Below are positions 32,926-44,494 of a stretch of DNA of 64,000 nt, in pieces (within the stretch, counting starts at the first letter, position 1; each line of letters starts with the position of its first letter). Made by a program: the position numbers and the translations under genes. Under the pieces are notes generated by a model. The model did not search any database. It was not told the DNA's origin and saw only the letters and a program-made list of their open reading frames with translations. Source of the DNA: Simmondsia chinensis (Eukaryota; Streptophyta; Magnoliopsida; Caryophyllales; Simmondsiaceae); contig JAGTTD010000010.1 in NCBI GenBank assembly GCA_018398585.1, positions 32,280,638 to 32,344,637 on the forward strand, read 5' to 3'.

Positions 32926-35900
32926 CTAGGTAGCATCTTCTGCGGGTTTTCCCTTCCACTTAACTAACACCTTTGTAACGGCTGCATTGCGGTATCGAGC
33001 CAGACGTCGATCTAGGATGGCTTCAGGAACAGTGGGAGCAAGCGGGGAAGCCCAGTCTTGAGGCAGTGTGGGAGAGTGAGGGATGGCACCATGGTGAGGT
33101 TTGAGCAGCGAGACGTGAAACACGGGATGTATGGCGGCAGTCGCGGGTAGCTCCAATTTATAAGCCACTTGACCGATACGATCAAGTACTCGAAATGGGC
33201 CACAGTAACGGGGGGCTAGTTTATGGACCGTTCGGCGTTCAACCGAGTGTTGACTATAGGGGTGCAGTTTCAAGTACACCCAGTCATCTCGTTTAAACAT
33301 GCGGTCACTTCGATGTTGGTCCGCCAATTGCTTCATTCGGTTTTGAGACCGATGAAGGTGGTGTTTAAGGACCTTCATTGCTTCTTCCCGCGCCCGCAGG
33401 CTACGGTCCACAACGGCATTGTGAGATTCCCCCAGTAAATAGGGAAGATGTACCGGTGGAGGTTGTCCATACACTACCTCGTAAGGGGTAGTGTGTGTGG
33501 CCGAATGATAGGTAGTGTTGTACCACCATTCGGCTAACGGTATCCATTCAAACCAATTTTTTTCGTATTCAAAACACATACAACGAAGGTAGCTTTCCAA
33601 ACAACGGTTAAGCACCTCTGTTTGTCCGTCAGTTTGAGGGTGATAGGATGTCGAGTGACGGAGATCGACAGCTTGCATACGATAAAGTTCCTCCCAAAGG
33701 CTGCTAGTAAAAATAGGATCCCTATCGGAAATGATCTCCTTAGGGAGACCGTGTAACCTGTATATTTCTGGCATAAACACGTAAGCAACCGATAAAGCAG
33801 TATAAGGATGGGAAAGAGGAAGGAAATGAGCATATTTACTTAGGCGGTCAACGACGACAAGGATGACGTCCTTGCCATGGGATTTTGGGAGTCCCCCAAT
33901 AAAGTCCATGGATATGCTAGTCCAAATGGAGTCGGGAATAGGGAGGGGTTGTAACAACCTGGGGAATGCCGCGGAATCATATTTACATTTTTGACAAGTG
34001 GGACATTGTTTAATAAAGTTAGTCACATCGTTTTTAAGTCTACGCCAATAAAAAAGAGTAGTAATGCGTTTGCGGGTTTGTGTAATTCCAGAGTGACCAG
34101 CGGTAGGGGAGGCGTGCATCCAAGTCATGATGTGGGTTTTGACGGGACTAGCATGGTCGATGACTAAGCGGCCTTTCCTACTAAGTTGGTTGTTTGTCCA
34201 TGTGTAGTGTGGATGGCTTTGTGGGTTGTGAATAAGGTCATTGATAATGCATTGGAAGTGGGGGTTAGTGTTCCATGATTGTTGCAATTGAGACATTAGG
34301 TCAGTGGAGATGGTGGAGAGGGCGAGTGATAGTAATTTGGCACTTGTTACACGGGAAAGGGCGTCGGCGACAACATTTTCTTTACCCTTTTTGTAAGCGA
34401 TATCATAACTATAACTCATGAGTTTAGCTAGCCACTGTTGTTGAAAGGGGGTGGAAATGCGTTGTTCTAATAAATGCTTAAGACTTTGTTTGTCCGTGCG
34501 GATGCAAAAGTGACGATCCATTAAATATTGGTTCCATTTTTTTACAGCGTGAACCACGGCTAACAACTCCCGTTCGTAAACGGACTTGTGTTGATGACGT
34601 GGGGATAGGGCCTTACTAAGGTACGCGATGGGGTGGCCTTTTTGAATGAGAACGGCACCAATGCCTATGCCTGAGGCATCAGTTTCAATTTCAAATGTCA
34701 TCGTGAAATCCAGAAGAGCAAGTAGTGGAGCGGAAATCAAGGCCTCTTTGAGGCGATCGAAGGCGGTGCGTGCCGCGTCTGTCCAAACAAGTGTTGGGTG
34801 TTTCAACATTTCTGTGAGTGGTTTGGAAATTTTCCCATAGTCTTGGACAAAACGTCTATAGTAGCCCGTCATGCCAAGGAAGCCACGAAGTTGTTTAAGT
34901 GTTGTTGGAAGTGGCCAATCACGAACGGCTTGAATTTTGGCAGGATCGGTTGAAACGTGGCCCGCACGAATGATATGTCCCAAGTAATCAATTTCAATCA
35001 TACCAAAAGTACATTTGCTACGTTTAGCATAGAGAGAATTTTTCAAAAGAAGTCCAAAAACCATGCGAAGGTGAGTAATGTGCGATTGCCAATCTGGACT
35101 ATAGACTAATATGTCGTCGAAAAAAACTATGACGAAACGGCGTAAATGAGGCCGAAAAATGCAATTCATGAGAGATTGGAAGGTTGAAGGTGCGTTTGTC
35201 AAGCCAAAGGGCATGACGACGAATTCATAATGGCCTGAGTGGGTGCGAAAAGCCGTTTTGAAAATACCGTTATCGTCCATGCCGATTTGGTGATAGCCAG
35301 ATCGAAGATCAATTTATGAAAAAATTTTGGCCCCGTGCAATTCGTCAAACAACTCATTGATTAAAGGAATTGGGTATTTATCCTTTATAGTGGTGGCATT
35401 AAGTGCACGATAATCTACACACATCCTCCATGAGCCATCTTTCTTTTTAACTAAAACAACGGGTGAGGCATAGGGGCTAGTGCTCTCTCTAATGGTATGT
35501 TTTGTCAAAAGTTCCAAAATCATATTTCTATCGCATTCGTTTGGTCAAGAGAATAGCGATATGGGCGTAAGTTAACCGGAGAGGACCCCTCCTTTAGTGG
35601 GATTCGATGGTCAAATTGGGGGCGAGATGGCGGTAGGTGTGACGGCTCGCTAAAGACAAGTTGGAACTCGTCAAGTAGGTTAGTAAGGGCAGAAGGATGA
35701 TGTGTTGGTGAGGCAGTGACCTCGACGGAGAAAAATGTTGGTGTATTTGAGGTAAGAATGGCGGCATAAATGGTACCACAGTTATGAGGATCATCTAAAG
35801 TGCGAGTCATTGTACGTGCAGTGATTTCACGAATACGGTCGTGGGTGAGGCCACGAAGAGTGTGCGTTGTACCGTCGTGTGTGAATGTAGCAGTGAGGTG

Positions 35901-36326
35901 TTTCATATCCAAGGACACGGGTCCTACAAGAGATAACCAAGGGCATCCAAGCACCATGTCGCACCCTCCAAGAGGGATAAGAATCATATCAGAGTGATAG
36001 GTCGTGGTGTCTAGGGTCCATTCGAAATTGTCGCAAGAGGAGGTGGTGGGCATTTGACCCCCATCGGCCACGGTGATGTCAAAGGGTTCGGTATTGGAAA
36101 TGGGACATCGTAGCTTTCTAGCTAAATTAATATCCAAGAAATTATGGGTGGCACCGCAATCAATCAAGATATGTAAGGCATGCTTGCCATGGTAGCCAAT
36201 AACACGAAGTGTCTGATGTGAAGTGTTCCCTAAAAGTGCATGTATAGAAATAGTAGGGGTGTCCTCGGGTTCAGGGTCAGGTAAGGGATTGGTGGTATCC
36301 TCAAGAGGGTCAGTGTCAACCTCCAC
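32926..36326 (-). pseudogene. Chromovirus pol: protease, RT, RNase H, integrase, chromodomain
   Basis: Protease near 36160 has LIDCGATHNFLD (Asp kept; the usual Ser is Cys). The RT core VFFDDILVYS lies near 35110. RNase H has FEIETDASG near 34680. The integrase has the zinc region HSGITQTRKR...CPTCQKC, then core motifs MDFIGGLPK, SDRDPIF and HPQTDGQTEV. The chromodomain begins near 32990 (DRRLARYRNAAVTKVLVKWKG). Damage: a frame change near 35525, TAA at 35314-35316 and TAG at 32926-32928 inside the chromodomain, where relatives have Trp. Beyond that stop the frame continues toward the LTR. From 35280 to 32926 there is an uninterrupted 784-codon frame, the best preserved pol segment in the window. 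Confidence 0.92.
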
Positions 36327-36335
36327 AAGGAAAAA

Positions 36336-38042
36336 TTATCCCCGGCCCTTTCTTGCAGTGCATTTGTGTCCTAAGACGTATTGCTCGTCACAATAGAAGC
36401 ATTGACCTTTAGCATGTTTGTCATCAATTTCGGCGCTAGTTAATGTGCGTCGAGGGGGGCCCCCTTGGGGCCGTGGTGCGGTGGGTCCGGGTGGTGCCAG
36501 AGTGCCGAGGTTTGGGCGCCGACTGTTGTATGACATGTTGGGAAAAGAAGGGCGTGGGTAAGATCGTGGTCGTTGCGCACTGAGAACTACTTCTTGCCGT
36601 TTGGCAATACACATAGTGTCGTGAAGTGTTTAGGGCCGGAAAGAACGGACAGACATGCCAATATCCTCATGCAATCCATTTGAAAAACAACTAATGGCAT
36701 AATCTTCCGGCAAGTGAACCTGGGCGTATAAACTATCAAATGCATTCATGTAGTCACTAACAGTGGCTGACTGTCGGAGAGTTAGTAAGTCCGACATAGG
36801 ATCCTCGAAAGAGCCACCAAAGCAGTCGAGGGCGGAAACTTTGAAGTGGTCCCACGTAACAAATGGGCCATGTTTACGCATAAAGTGTTGGAACCATTCA
36901 TGAGTATAACCTTCCATGTGCGCAGTGGCAATTTCAAGTTTAGAATGATTTACGATGCGATCAATTCGAAAGAATTGTTCACATTTATAAATCCATGTTC
37001 GTACATCATTACCTGTGAAGCGAGGGAATTCGAGTTTGGCCATTCTTGTTGATAATTGGTGATTGGAGCTCGGGGAGGGTGAGAAGTCATGGGGAAATGT
37101 GTTGGGGTTGATACCTATAGAACTAGGTTCAGTCAGAGGTCGTTGGGGTACTAATGGGACCGACCCTAAAGGGTGAGGGGTGGGTCTATATCCACTTGAA
37201 CCTGCGCTAGGGAGGGTTTGAGGTATGACATTAGCGTATGACGATTGAGCAAAATTGGATGTCAAGGGAAGGGATGACAACGATATGGTTGGGTTTGGAA
37301 TTGAAAGGGTGGGGTGTTGGGAAAACCTAACAATGAGTTTCCGGGACCCGGAATAGGGGCTCCCGTTGTGCCGCCGTAGGACCCAAAATTAATAGTTGTA
37401 TCCCACACCGGAATACTGCCCGGAGCTCTGGCACCGGCGCGTCGGAAGGGCGTTGAAGTTGCATCCGACCCCAAAGGCTGGGTGTAGGATGTTGTCGCTG
37501 CCCTAGTGAGGTGAGCAAATGAGTTAGGGTTTCGATTTTGACCTGAAGAGTTGGTTAGGAACGATACCTGAGCTGTGAGCCCCGCAATCATGTGTCGGAT
37601 GTCGCTAAATGCTTGCTGGGTCTGGTAGTTGATGGAGCTCTGAGGGTCGTTCTCCATCCCGGCGTGCGGTGGGGGCAGTTGGGTCTGGGTGAGGTGTGCT
37701 GGTGGTGGCGGGGGGTGGCTGTAAGGGAAGTTGCAGGTGGTGATGGGTCGGCTGGTGGAGGGTCGGGGTGTTGGGGTTGAGGGTTGTGGTGGTGGTTTGG
37801 TGTTGGGGGGGGCTGTAAGGGAAGTTGCGAAGCGGGTCGTGGGGAAGGGGAGGGTCGGGGTGTGGGGGGTTAGGGTTGTGGAAGGTCGGGGTGGGATTGG
37901 GAGGGTTTTGGGGGGGGTAGTGGTGGGTCACGGCAGTGGTGAGGGGGGGAAAGGGTTCGCCGGCAGTGGTAGGGGTGATGGCCGGCTGTCCTGGTGGTGC
38001 AGCTGGAGGCTCCGCCTGAGCCCGACTTCGGGTGTTCATCAT
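36336..38042 (-). pseudogene. Chromovirus gag, disrupted
   Basis: ATG at 38042 (MMNTRSRAQAEPP). A Pro/Thr/His-rich N-terminus is followed by the capsid region (MAKLEFPRFTGNDVRTW near 37030; WFQHFMRKHGP; LRQSATVSDYMNAFDSLYAQ). The C-terminal knuckle is CFYCDEQYVLGHKC near 36380. Frame changes occur near 37650 and 37270. TAA stops at 36630-36632 and 36336-36338 fit lost Gln codons. Confidence 0.88.
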
Positions 38043-38065
38043 ACCCACAATCCGAGCACCGATTT

Positions 38066-38077
38066 GCTCTGATACCA
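38066..38077 (-). other. Primer-binding site, initiator-Met tRNA type
   Basis: The reverse complement reads tggtatcagagc, a perfect match, one base inside the 5' LTR. Confidence 0.93.
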
Positions 38078-38078
38078 A

Positions 38079-38474
38079 TGATGCAATCCCACTAGATATT
38101 TTAGGGGATTGAATCTCAAAACAATAACGAGAGAAATAACTTAAACTAAAGAGAGAAAAAATGGCAAGTTTTTCATTACCTTGATCAAGAGCACCCACAC
38201 ATATATATAGATACACAAGAAGAGAAAACATCCAAAAGCTCTAGCTAGAGCAAAATGCTAGATAAATACTAAATTATCACCCACTACTTATATGTCGTAG
38301 ATCACAGCCCCTGCAGAATTAATATTCTGTCCCGGGCTTGCAAAATACGCTATGGCCCCATCGGACCCTTCCTCCTCTCCGCGAACTGATGTGCCTGGGA
38401 GTGGGGCCGACCCGATATGATCTATAGGCCAACACTGGACCTCAATAGCATCGGCCCGAATGGGGAATGCAACA
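38079..38474 (-). repeat. 5' LTR of the chromovirus
   Basis: 396-bp partner of 32453-32848. Confidence 0.95.
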
Positions 38475-38479
38475 TCTGC

Positions 38480-39770
38480 GACTATTCATTATCTGCCCCA
38501 TACCTCCTTAATGTGTGTACAGAACGATTATTTATACCCGTTCCTATTAGTTATTTAATACTGTTTTTAAAAATAAATTGTTTCTTTTAGCCCTATTACT
38601 TTAATGTGCGTACAAAACCATTGTCTATACCCGCTCATGTTAGTTATATAATACTCTTTTTAAAAACAAATTATTTTTTTTAACATTGGTAAATAATTTT
38701 GATTATTGAATTTGAAGACGTATTTTTTTAATTTTAAGGTTAACTATATAAAAAATGAACCGGATATGGTGGGTATGGGGTGGGGCAGGGCGGGCGGGTA
38801 TGGAGCGTGGTCGGACCTAACTATTTCTCAACGTATATCAAAGGGCTGGCAATGGGGCAGAGCGGGTACGGCGTGCCTCCTCCATACCTGTACCTGCCAC
38901 CCAAAACCTATACCGGTAACCGCCATATTACTCTAATGTGCATACAAAACGATTGTCTATACCCGATTATATTTGTTATTTGATACTCTTTTTAAAAACA
39001 AATTAATTTTTTATAACATTAGTAAATAATTTAGATTACTGAATTTAAAGATGTATTTTTTTAATTAGAGAACAAAACTAACCGTACCTAGCACCCAAAT
39101 CCTATACCTGTATAAAGCGGATACCCGACAACAATTAATCTAAAAGTAGCGCAACAATATCTCAACGTATCAAAGGGATGTCAATGGGGCGGGGCGCGTA
39201 CGGGGTGCCTCCTCCATATCTGTACCCGCCACCCAATCCAATACCCGTACCCGCCCCATTGCCCTAATGTGTGTACAAAATGATTATTTATACCCTCTTA
39301 TATTAGTTATTTAATACCTTTTTTAAAACCAAATTATTTTTTATAACATTGATAAATAATTAGATTTTAAATTTAAACAATTATTTTTTTACTTTCAAGG
39401 TTCACTATGTACAAAATGAATCGAGTATAGTGGATATGAGGTTCGGTGGGGCGAGTATGTAGCGTGGTGGGGCGGGTCCTCACTTATACCTGCCACGTAC
39501 CTCCTTAATTTGCGTACAAAACGATTATCTATATCCGCTCCTATTAGTTACTTAATACTATTTTTTAAAACAAATAATTTCTTTTATAACATTGATAAAT
39601 AATTTGGATTATTGAATTTAAACATGTTTTTTTTTTTAATTTGAAGGTTAACTATATATAAAATAAAGTGCGGCAGGTATGGAGCGGGCAGGGTGGGTCC
39701 CCACTTATACCCGTACCCGCCCCAAACGGGGTGGCTACCCACGGGTTTCAACCACTCTATTGCCATCCCA
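38480..39770. repeat. GC-rich gggtacggg repeat block of Helitron B
   Basis: Degenerate units marked by ttagttatttaatac (near 38548, 38640, 38970, 39303 and 39545) alternating with GC-rich parts such as caatggggcggggcg. This is the inverted counterpart of 25167-26500. Units starting caaagggatg-caatgggg (38845, 39172) look like hAT-type ends, but no target duplication was found. Confidence 0.72.
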
Positions 39771-40019
39771 ATATCTCTTAGTCAAAAAATTACCCCGCTC
39801 TAACTTTTCAATCAAAATTATCCAACTTTATTTCCTAACTGAAAAATAACCCAACTTTAACTTTTCTACTGAAATAAACCAGAACGTCATACCACGTGCC
39901 ACACTGAACCACCAATTCAGTATCTTTTAAAATCAAATTTTTAGAGCTTGATTATTTTTTGGTAGAAATGTTATAGTTGGGTTATTTTGATAAGAATCCT
40001 AGTACACTATGCTGAACAT

Positions 40020-40560
40020 ATATTCGCGCATAAAGCAATAATTTTTTATTTTAAGACTTTTCTTATATAACCCGAGAACAGGGGGCAAGTTAGACTTCCA
40101 AGAACCAAAAAAATACAAAAAGTAAAATTTAAGAGTTTTCATATTAAGTCCATGAAATACGGCATTTCGCATGACTACTGCAAAGAAGGATTTATTTTAA
40201 CCCGGTGAGTTATGTAAAGTTTGCCTTTGATTTATAAGATCTACACATTAGACAACGAAACTAAGATACAACAAAACTTAATTCATTAAAGTTCCCAAAA
40301 TTAAAAAAGAAAATAAATTTTTAATTTAAGACTTTTCGTATTTAATTTATAAAAAAATAAAAAGGATTCTATAAAGAAAAAGCCCCCAAGAACCAGAAAT
40401 AAAAAAGGAAAAATTAAAGCAATAAATTTTTAATTTAAGACTTCTCTTATGTAATCCAAGAACAGGGTGCCGGTTAGACCTCCAATAATTTCAATATAAG
40501 ACTTTTTGTATTTAGTCTATAAAAAAAACCTCAAGAAACCAAAAATTAAAAGAACTAAAA
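40020..40560. repeat. Repeated aagacttttc blocks of Helitron B
   Basis: Several diverged copies of 'taatttaagactttt-gtatttagt' plus 'aagaaccaaaaa' words. This is the inverted counterpart of 17750-18330 in Helitron A. No coding potential. Confidence 0.7.
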
Positions 40561-40780
40561 ATTTAATACATTAAACCTTCAAATATTAAAATATATAAGT
40601 AAAAGATGCTTAAATTACAGTACTAGAAAATTTTCTAACTGTGCTCCCCAAAAAAAAAAAAGAGAAAAAAGTAAAATTTCAAAATAAACTCCTCTCTCTC
40701 TCTCTCTTTAGCCCCAATCCCAAATTTTTATTATTTTCCTTTTTCCTCCAAAATTCTCCTTACTTCTTAATATTTTCGTA

Positions 40781-40805
40781 CTAGGTTTCTTCATGTGCGA
40801 TGTAC
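40781..40805 (-). other. Extra, inverted Helitron 3'-terminus-like sequence inside Helitron B
   Basis: ctaggtttcttcatgtgcga, followed by tgtacagatgatag, resembles the plus-strand view of the Helitron A terminus (17529 onward), and similarity continues for about 150 bp. It faces the true B terminus at 41121, so a second, shorter family member may be nested here. Confidence 0.5.
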
Positions 40806-41094
40806 AGATGATAGTTGTTCGATATCGTATTTTGTGATCATAATTTTCTACATTAGCTGAACTAAATTATTTGTAGATTGTATAAATTAATGTTCAATTT
40901 ACATAATTGAAATTTTTAATTATAAACTTGAAATAGAAAATACATTTAGTCATATTTTAGATTGAAAACTTTAACAATTACTACTACTTTTGAAATTTTG
41001 TAATTTGAACTACACTATAACTGGTTTAGGAAAAAAAGGGTATTTAAAGGTGAAAAATCACACATATAAAAATACAAAGATTGATAAATACCTT

Positions 41095-41110
41095 CTGTAC
41101 ATCGTACGGG
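41095..41110 (+). other. 3' hairpin of Helitron B
   Basis: ctgtacatcgtacggg can form a short stem (gtac/gtac plus flanking pairs) ahead of the terminal CTAG at 41118-41121. The stem is less perfect than in Helitron A. Confidence 0.7.
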
Positions 41111-41291
41111 AACAAAACTAGTAATAATATAATAGGGAAGATAAAAGTGGAAGCAAGGGACTGTACAAGTGTGAAATGTGAAGTTGATTGCTGCAATTTT
41201 TTAATGAAATATTTTGTCTAGATGCAAGCAGCAATAACGGTCAACCATGGAAGGTTGTTTTCTTTGCATATGTCGTGGAAACCCAATATTA

Positions 41292-41293
<2 letters not shown>

Positions 41294-41323
<30 letters not shown>
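41294..41323. repeat. (ATT)n microsatellite
   Basis: About nine or ten ATT units. A second, interrupted (AAT/ATT) tract lies at about 41540-41590. Confidence 0.9.
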
Positions 41324-41328
<5 letters not shown>

Positions 41329-41599
41329 CAATTAATAAAAAATCTAAGAGGAGATTCAAGGAGTTGAAGTGTGGGGTGGTGCATGTACTTCATTGCATCC
41401 TTTTTAAGTTTTGTGTTTTTGCTTTTGACAAATTTGCCATAACTGGGTGGGATGTTACATTTTGGTCATTTTATATTAGGATAATGTTATCATTAAAGTC
41501 ATATGGTAGGACTACTATTTTTTATAGTTTATTTTATTTTTTAATAATAATAATAATTATTATTATTGTACTGATAATAATAATTCACTTATAATAGGA

Positions 41600-42625
41600 T
41601 TAATTATATAAATTGAAAGCTTATTAATTAGATACCATAAAGTTTGGCCATTTATCAATTAGGTACTCTAACATTTCAATATATTAATGTAGCGCGTAAG
41701 TGAAAAATTGAGGAACGGAAAAGAGTCGACAACCTTCCCTATAACTTTATTTATAAACAATAAAATAAAGAGTAAATATAGAATTCAATTCTAATTCTCA
41801 TACTTGAGAATCGAAAGAACCACATAACTTATCAAAAATAATCTAAGAAATTGAACGACTAACTAAACCCTAGCCTTCCTTTTGTTTATATAGAGGAGTT
41901 AGTTGACTAAGAATAAAATTCTAAAAAATAATTCAAAAAATAAATCTAAAAACTAATCTTATTTAAAATCAAACTCTAAGTCTTTGTCAGCCGTGTTTCG
42001 AACCCAAACCGCCAACCAGTGATCCCACAAAGAACGCTCCGCCCAGGTTGTCCCGTGCCTCTCTTTCCCTTCCGTTTCTCTATCTCAATTCCGCCAATTG
42101 ACGCATTTCGCCCAGATCAACCCAAAACCCGCCAAAGGCTAAGGCGAGGCTGCATCATATATAAAATGGGATGCCTTGAGGTTTAAAAATTTTATTACTT
42201 AAGTACCTTAGGTACGTCCTTCTACAGAAATTTGATAGATTTTCATTAAAAAATGCTAAAGTTGAACTTAATTTCGATAATATATAAGTATTTTCATTAG
42301 AATTTGATGATTTTTTACATTTTGACAATATATAAGTAGTTCATATCATAATTTGGTGAAATTTTTTGTAATAATTCATTGAATATTTATAGAAAATATT
42401 GACATAACTTCTATATATTAGCATAATTATGTACTAAATCAGCATTTTTATATAAAATTAGTCATATTTTTACAAAAATTCATCAAATTCTGATATAGGA
42501 TACCTAAGCGATAAAAAATTCAAACACCAGGGCACTTTATCATATGTATTGAAATATCATAGTACCTAAATAATAAATACTCAAACCTTAAGATACCTAA
42601 GTGATAATTTGTCATATATATTCAG
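41600..42625. mobile_element. AT-rich MITE-like element interrupted by a solo LTR
   Basis: Same family as 29281-30080 by the words ttaggtac, cctaagcgataa and cctaagtgataatttg. The sequence left of 41686 and right of 42157 joins into the family pattern if the LTR is removed. Confidence 0.45.
41686..42157 (-). repeat. Solo LTR of the gypsy family at 7675
   Basis: Ends aaggcgaggctgcatca, the inverted form of the tgatgcagcc LTR start at 7675, and begins taatgtagc, the inverted form of a CATTA end. It is flanked by perfect 5-mers tatat (41681-41685 and 42158-42162). No internal sequence, so it is probably the product of LTR-LTR recombination. Confidence 0.65.
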
Positions 42626-43404
42626 TGCAGTCTTTTTTGAGTTCGTAATTTTATATTTAACTTTGTAGCCTATATTTTAGTAATATAATAGTCTATATCT
42701 ATCGATAACTCGTCTAACGTTTTTCTTACCTCATAAAAAATGCCCAAACGTTGGTGTTTTTTGATACGATGTAAAATACAAAATATTAAAATTAAAGGAA
42801 AAACAATAAAATATTAAAAGTAAGGGATAAAAGAAAAAAACATAAAGATGCCATTGATTTTCATTGAATGGATCCCTCGGATTACAACGGTTATTTCTAT
42901 TTATAGAATATCCCCTCCTTAAGTAGGGTTCACTAGACTTCCTAAACCTATTATAATACTATAGATCCAAATATCTAATTTGGGCACGTATTGTATCTTG
43001 TTTCAAAATTTACAAAAAGAAAATGGAAATATAACCTTAATGAAACACTGCAGTTTTTTTTTGTTTTTTGATAATTAGCGACAGAGCCGCGAACAAAACA
43101 AGTTACTTGACCAAGCGAGACCTGAATCCACCCGTGAAAAAATGGGGACCAAAAGATTGTTAATTATTTTCATCTAGCAAGAAAAAGATTGTAAAACTTT
43201 GTTAATTATTTTCATTTAATATGAATCAACATCGGATGACAATTGCAAAATTGTAAAAGTTCAAGATCCGAATCGAGAATTTAATAACATTGGCCAATAC
43301 CACCACGACACAGCATCCATCGCCTTCCCTAATCCACCCAACCTCATTCACCTCGTGAGCCGTCCCACCACTTAGCATACCTAGCCAAACAAATAACTAC
43401 AATT
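42626..43404. other. Intergenic DNA, possible LTR remnant
   Basis: No gene found. 42840-43020 (gattttcattgaatggatcc, tttatagaatatcccctcc) has the look of a plant LTR fragment, but no ends or partner are visible. Confidence 0.35.
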
Positions 43405-43625
43405 AATAAAGGGAATTTATCACTTAGGCATCTTAAGCTTTGGATATTTATCACCTAGGTATTCTGATATTTTTGATAGAATCTATCAAATATTGTCAAG
43501 AGGTTCCTTATAATTGATTAAATTATTAAAATTCAAGGTACTTATGTGATAACAATTTTAAAACATCAAAATGTCTTATTGTATATATTAAAACCTTAGA
43601 ATACTTATGTCATAAATCTTGAAAC
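43405..43625. repeat. Short copy of the cacttaggtat AT-rich repeat family
   Basis: Contains tttatcacttaggcat and atttatcacctaggtat, with related words inverted toward 43620. Related to 29281-30080 and 41600-42625. Confidence 0.45.
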
Positions 43626-43649
43626 TTGGGCTTCTTGGTGTTCAAAAAA

Positions 43650-43720
43650 CAAAAAAAAAAAAAAAAAAAAAAATACAACCTTGAAACCTTAAAATACCAA
43701 ATTGTTTTTTTTTTTTTTCT
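43650..43720. repeat. Poly(A) and poly(T) tracts
   Basis: An A-run of more than 20 near 43651-43675 and a T-run of about 15 near 43704-43719. No element could be attached to them. The DNA up to 44305 shows no gene. Confidence 0.8.
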
Positions 43721-44305
43721 TTCTATAATTAGCGAAGAAAACTCGGGATATAAAAACTGGCATCTCAAGAAGAAATCCCCCCCTCCCCAAAAAAATGCAC
43801 ACATAGTGCGGGAAAAAGGAAAAGTAACAAGAAACACCTATTAATATCGTATCTAATGCCTCAATACACATGAAAATAGAAATATATTAACTCCCATCAT
43901 ACACCCAATACACTAGAAGTAACAAAACCAAGGGGACATCAGAGCAGCAACAATCAAAAGTAAAAAAGCAGGAACAGAACCAGACCTTAGATGGTATCTA
44001 TGAGCTTTGTGGGGGATATCAGAATACCTATTTGATAATTTCCCATAATAAAATGTAAAACAAGGGCAAACCGTATAAAAATTGTTAAACACTACCAACT
44101 TGATGTTATGAGCAAATGGATCTGCCAATAAGAATGCGCCCTTTTTTGGCCGACGAGCATGCCACTTATACATTTAATCTTTTTTTGGAAACTCTATGTA
44201 TCTGGGGGAGTCCTTTCTTTTTATTTATAAAAAATAATGTGAACCTTCTACTCACGCTCCCTCTTTGGTGGCACTCTAAGGGAGCATTCTTAGGCAACAC
44301 ATAGC

Positions 44306-44487
44306 TATGAATGTAGAGAATTATATAAATTGAATGAATAAAAAAGGTTACATAGGGGGCCTATACATAGGCAGAGATAAATACAGAAAGGACTAAAATA
44401 CCCTTGTATATACCATAAGTCAAGGAGTACAAGGGTAAAATACAATGTAAACCCTAGGCTAGAGGAGGGTTCTAGAATACTCTAATA
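44306..44487 (-). repeat. 3' LTR of copia element 2
   Basis: tatgaatgtag to ctctaata. On the minus strand a gagggagcg purine-rich tract (44488-44500) directly precedes it, the likely polypurine tract. Confidence 0.94.
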
Positions 44488-44494
44488 CGCTCCC

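Larger units (their letters stand above)
32453..38474 (-). mobile_element. Complete chromodomain Ty3/gypsy retrotransposon (chromovirus)
   Basis: 6.0 kb with 396-bp LTRs, a tRNA-Met primer site, gag, protease, RT, RNase H, integrase and a C-terminal chromodomain. Flanking 5-mers tccgc (32448-32452) and tctgc (38475-38479) match at 4 of 5 positions with one C/T difference. Short LTRs, compact size and the chromodomain suggest a Reina-like chromovirus, by inference only. Inserted in the GC-rich repeat block of Helitron B. Confidence 0.94.
32020..41121 (+). mobile_element. Helitron B, non-autonomous, split by a gypsy element
   Basis: Starts A|TCTTATCTTAC at 32020 and ends CTAG|T at 41121, preceded by a hairpin-forming ctgtacatcgtacggg (41095-41110). 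Without the gypsy element (32453-38474) about 3.07 kb remain. The internal order mirrors Helitron A in reverse orientation: a 'cccaatcc' pyrimidine-rich head, GC-rich gggtacggg repeats, the tgaattggtggttcag block (inverted at 39903-39919) and aagtcttaaatt blocks (inverted, 40020-40560). No Rep/helicase. Confidence 0.78.

Noticed and set aside
37731..38072. Gly/Val-rich plus-strand protein of 113 codons
   Set aside because: Shadow of the Pro/Thr-rich chromovirus gag N-terminus on the other strand.
38845..39200. Independent hAT elements starting caaagggatggcaatgggg
   Set aside because: The ends look right, but no 8-bp duplications were found and the same units recur as part of the Helitron payload.
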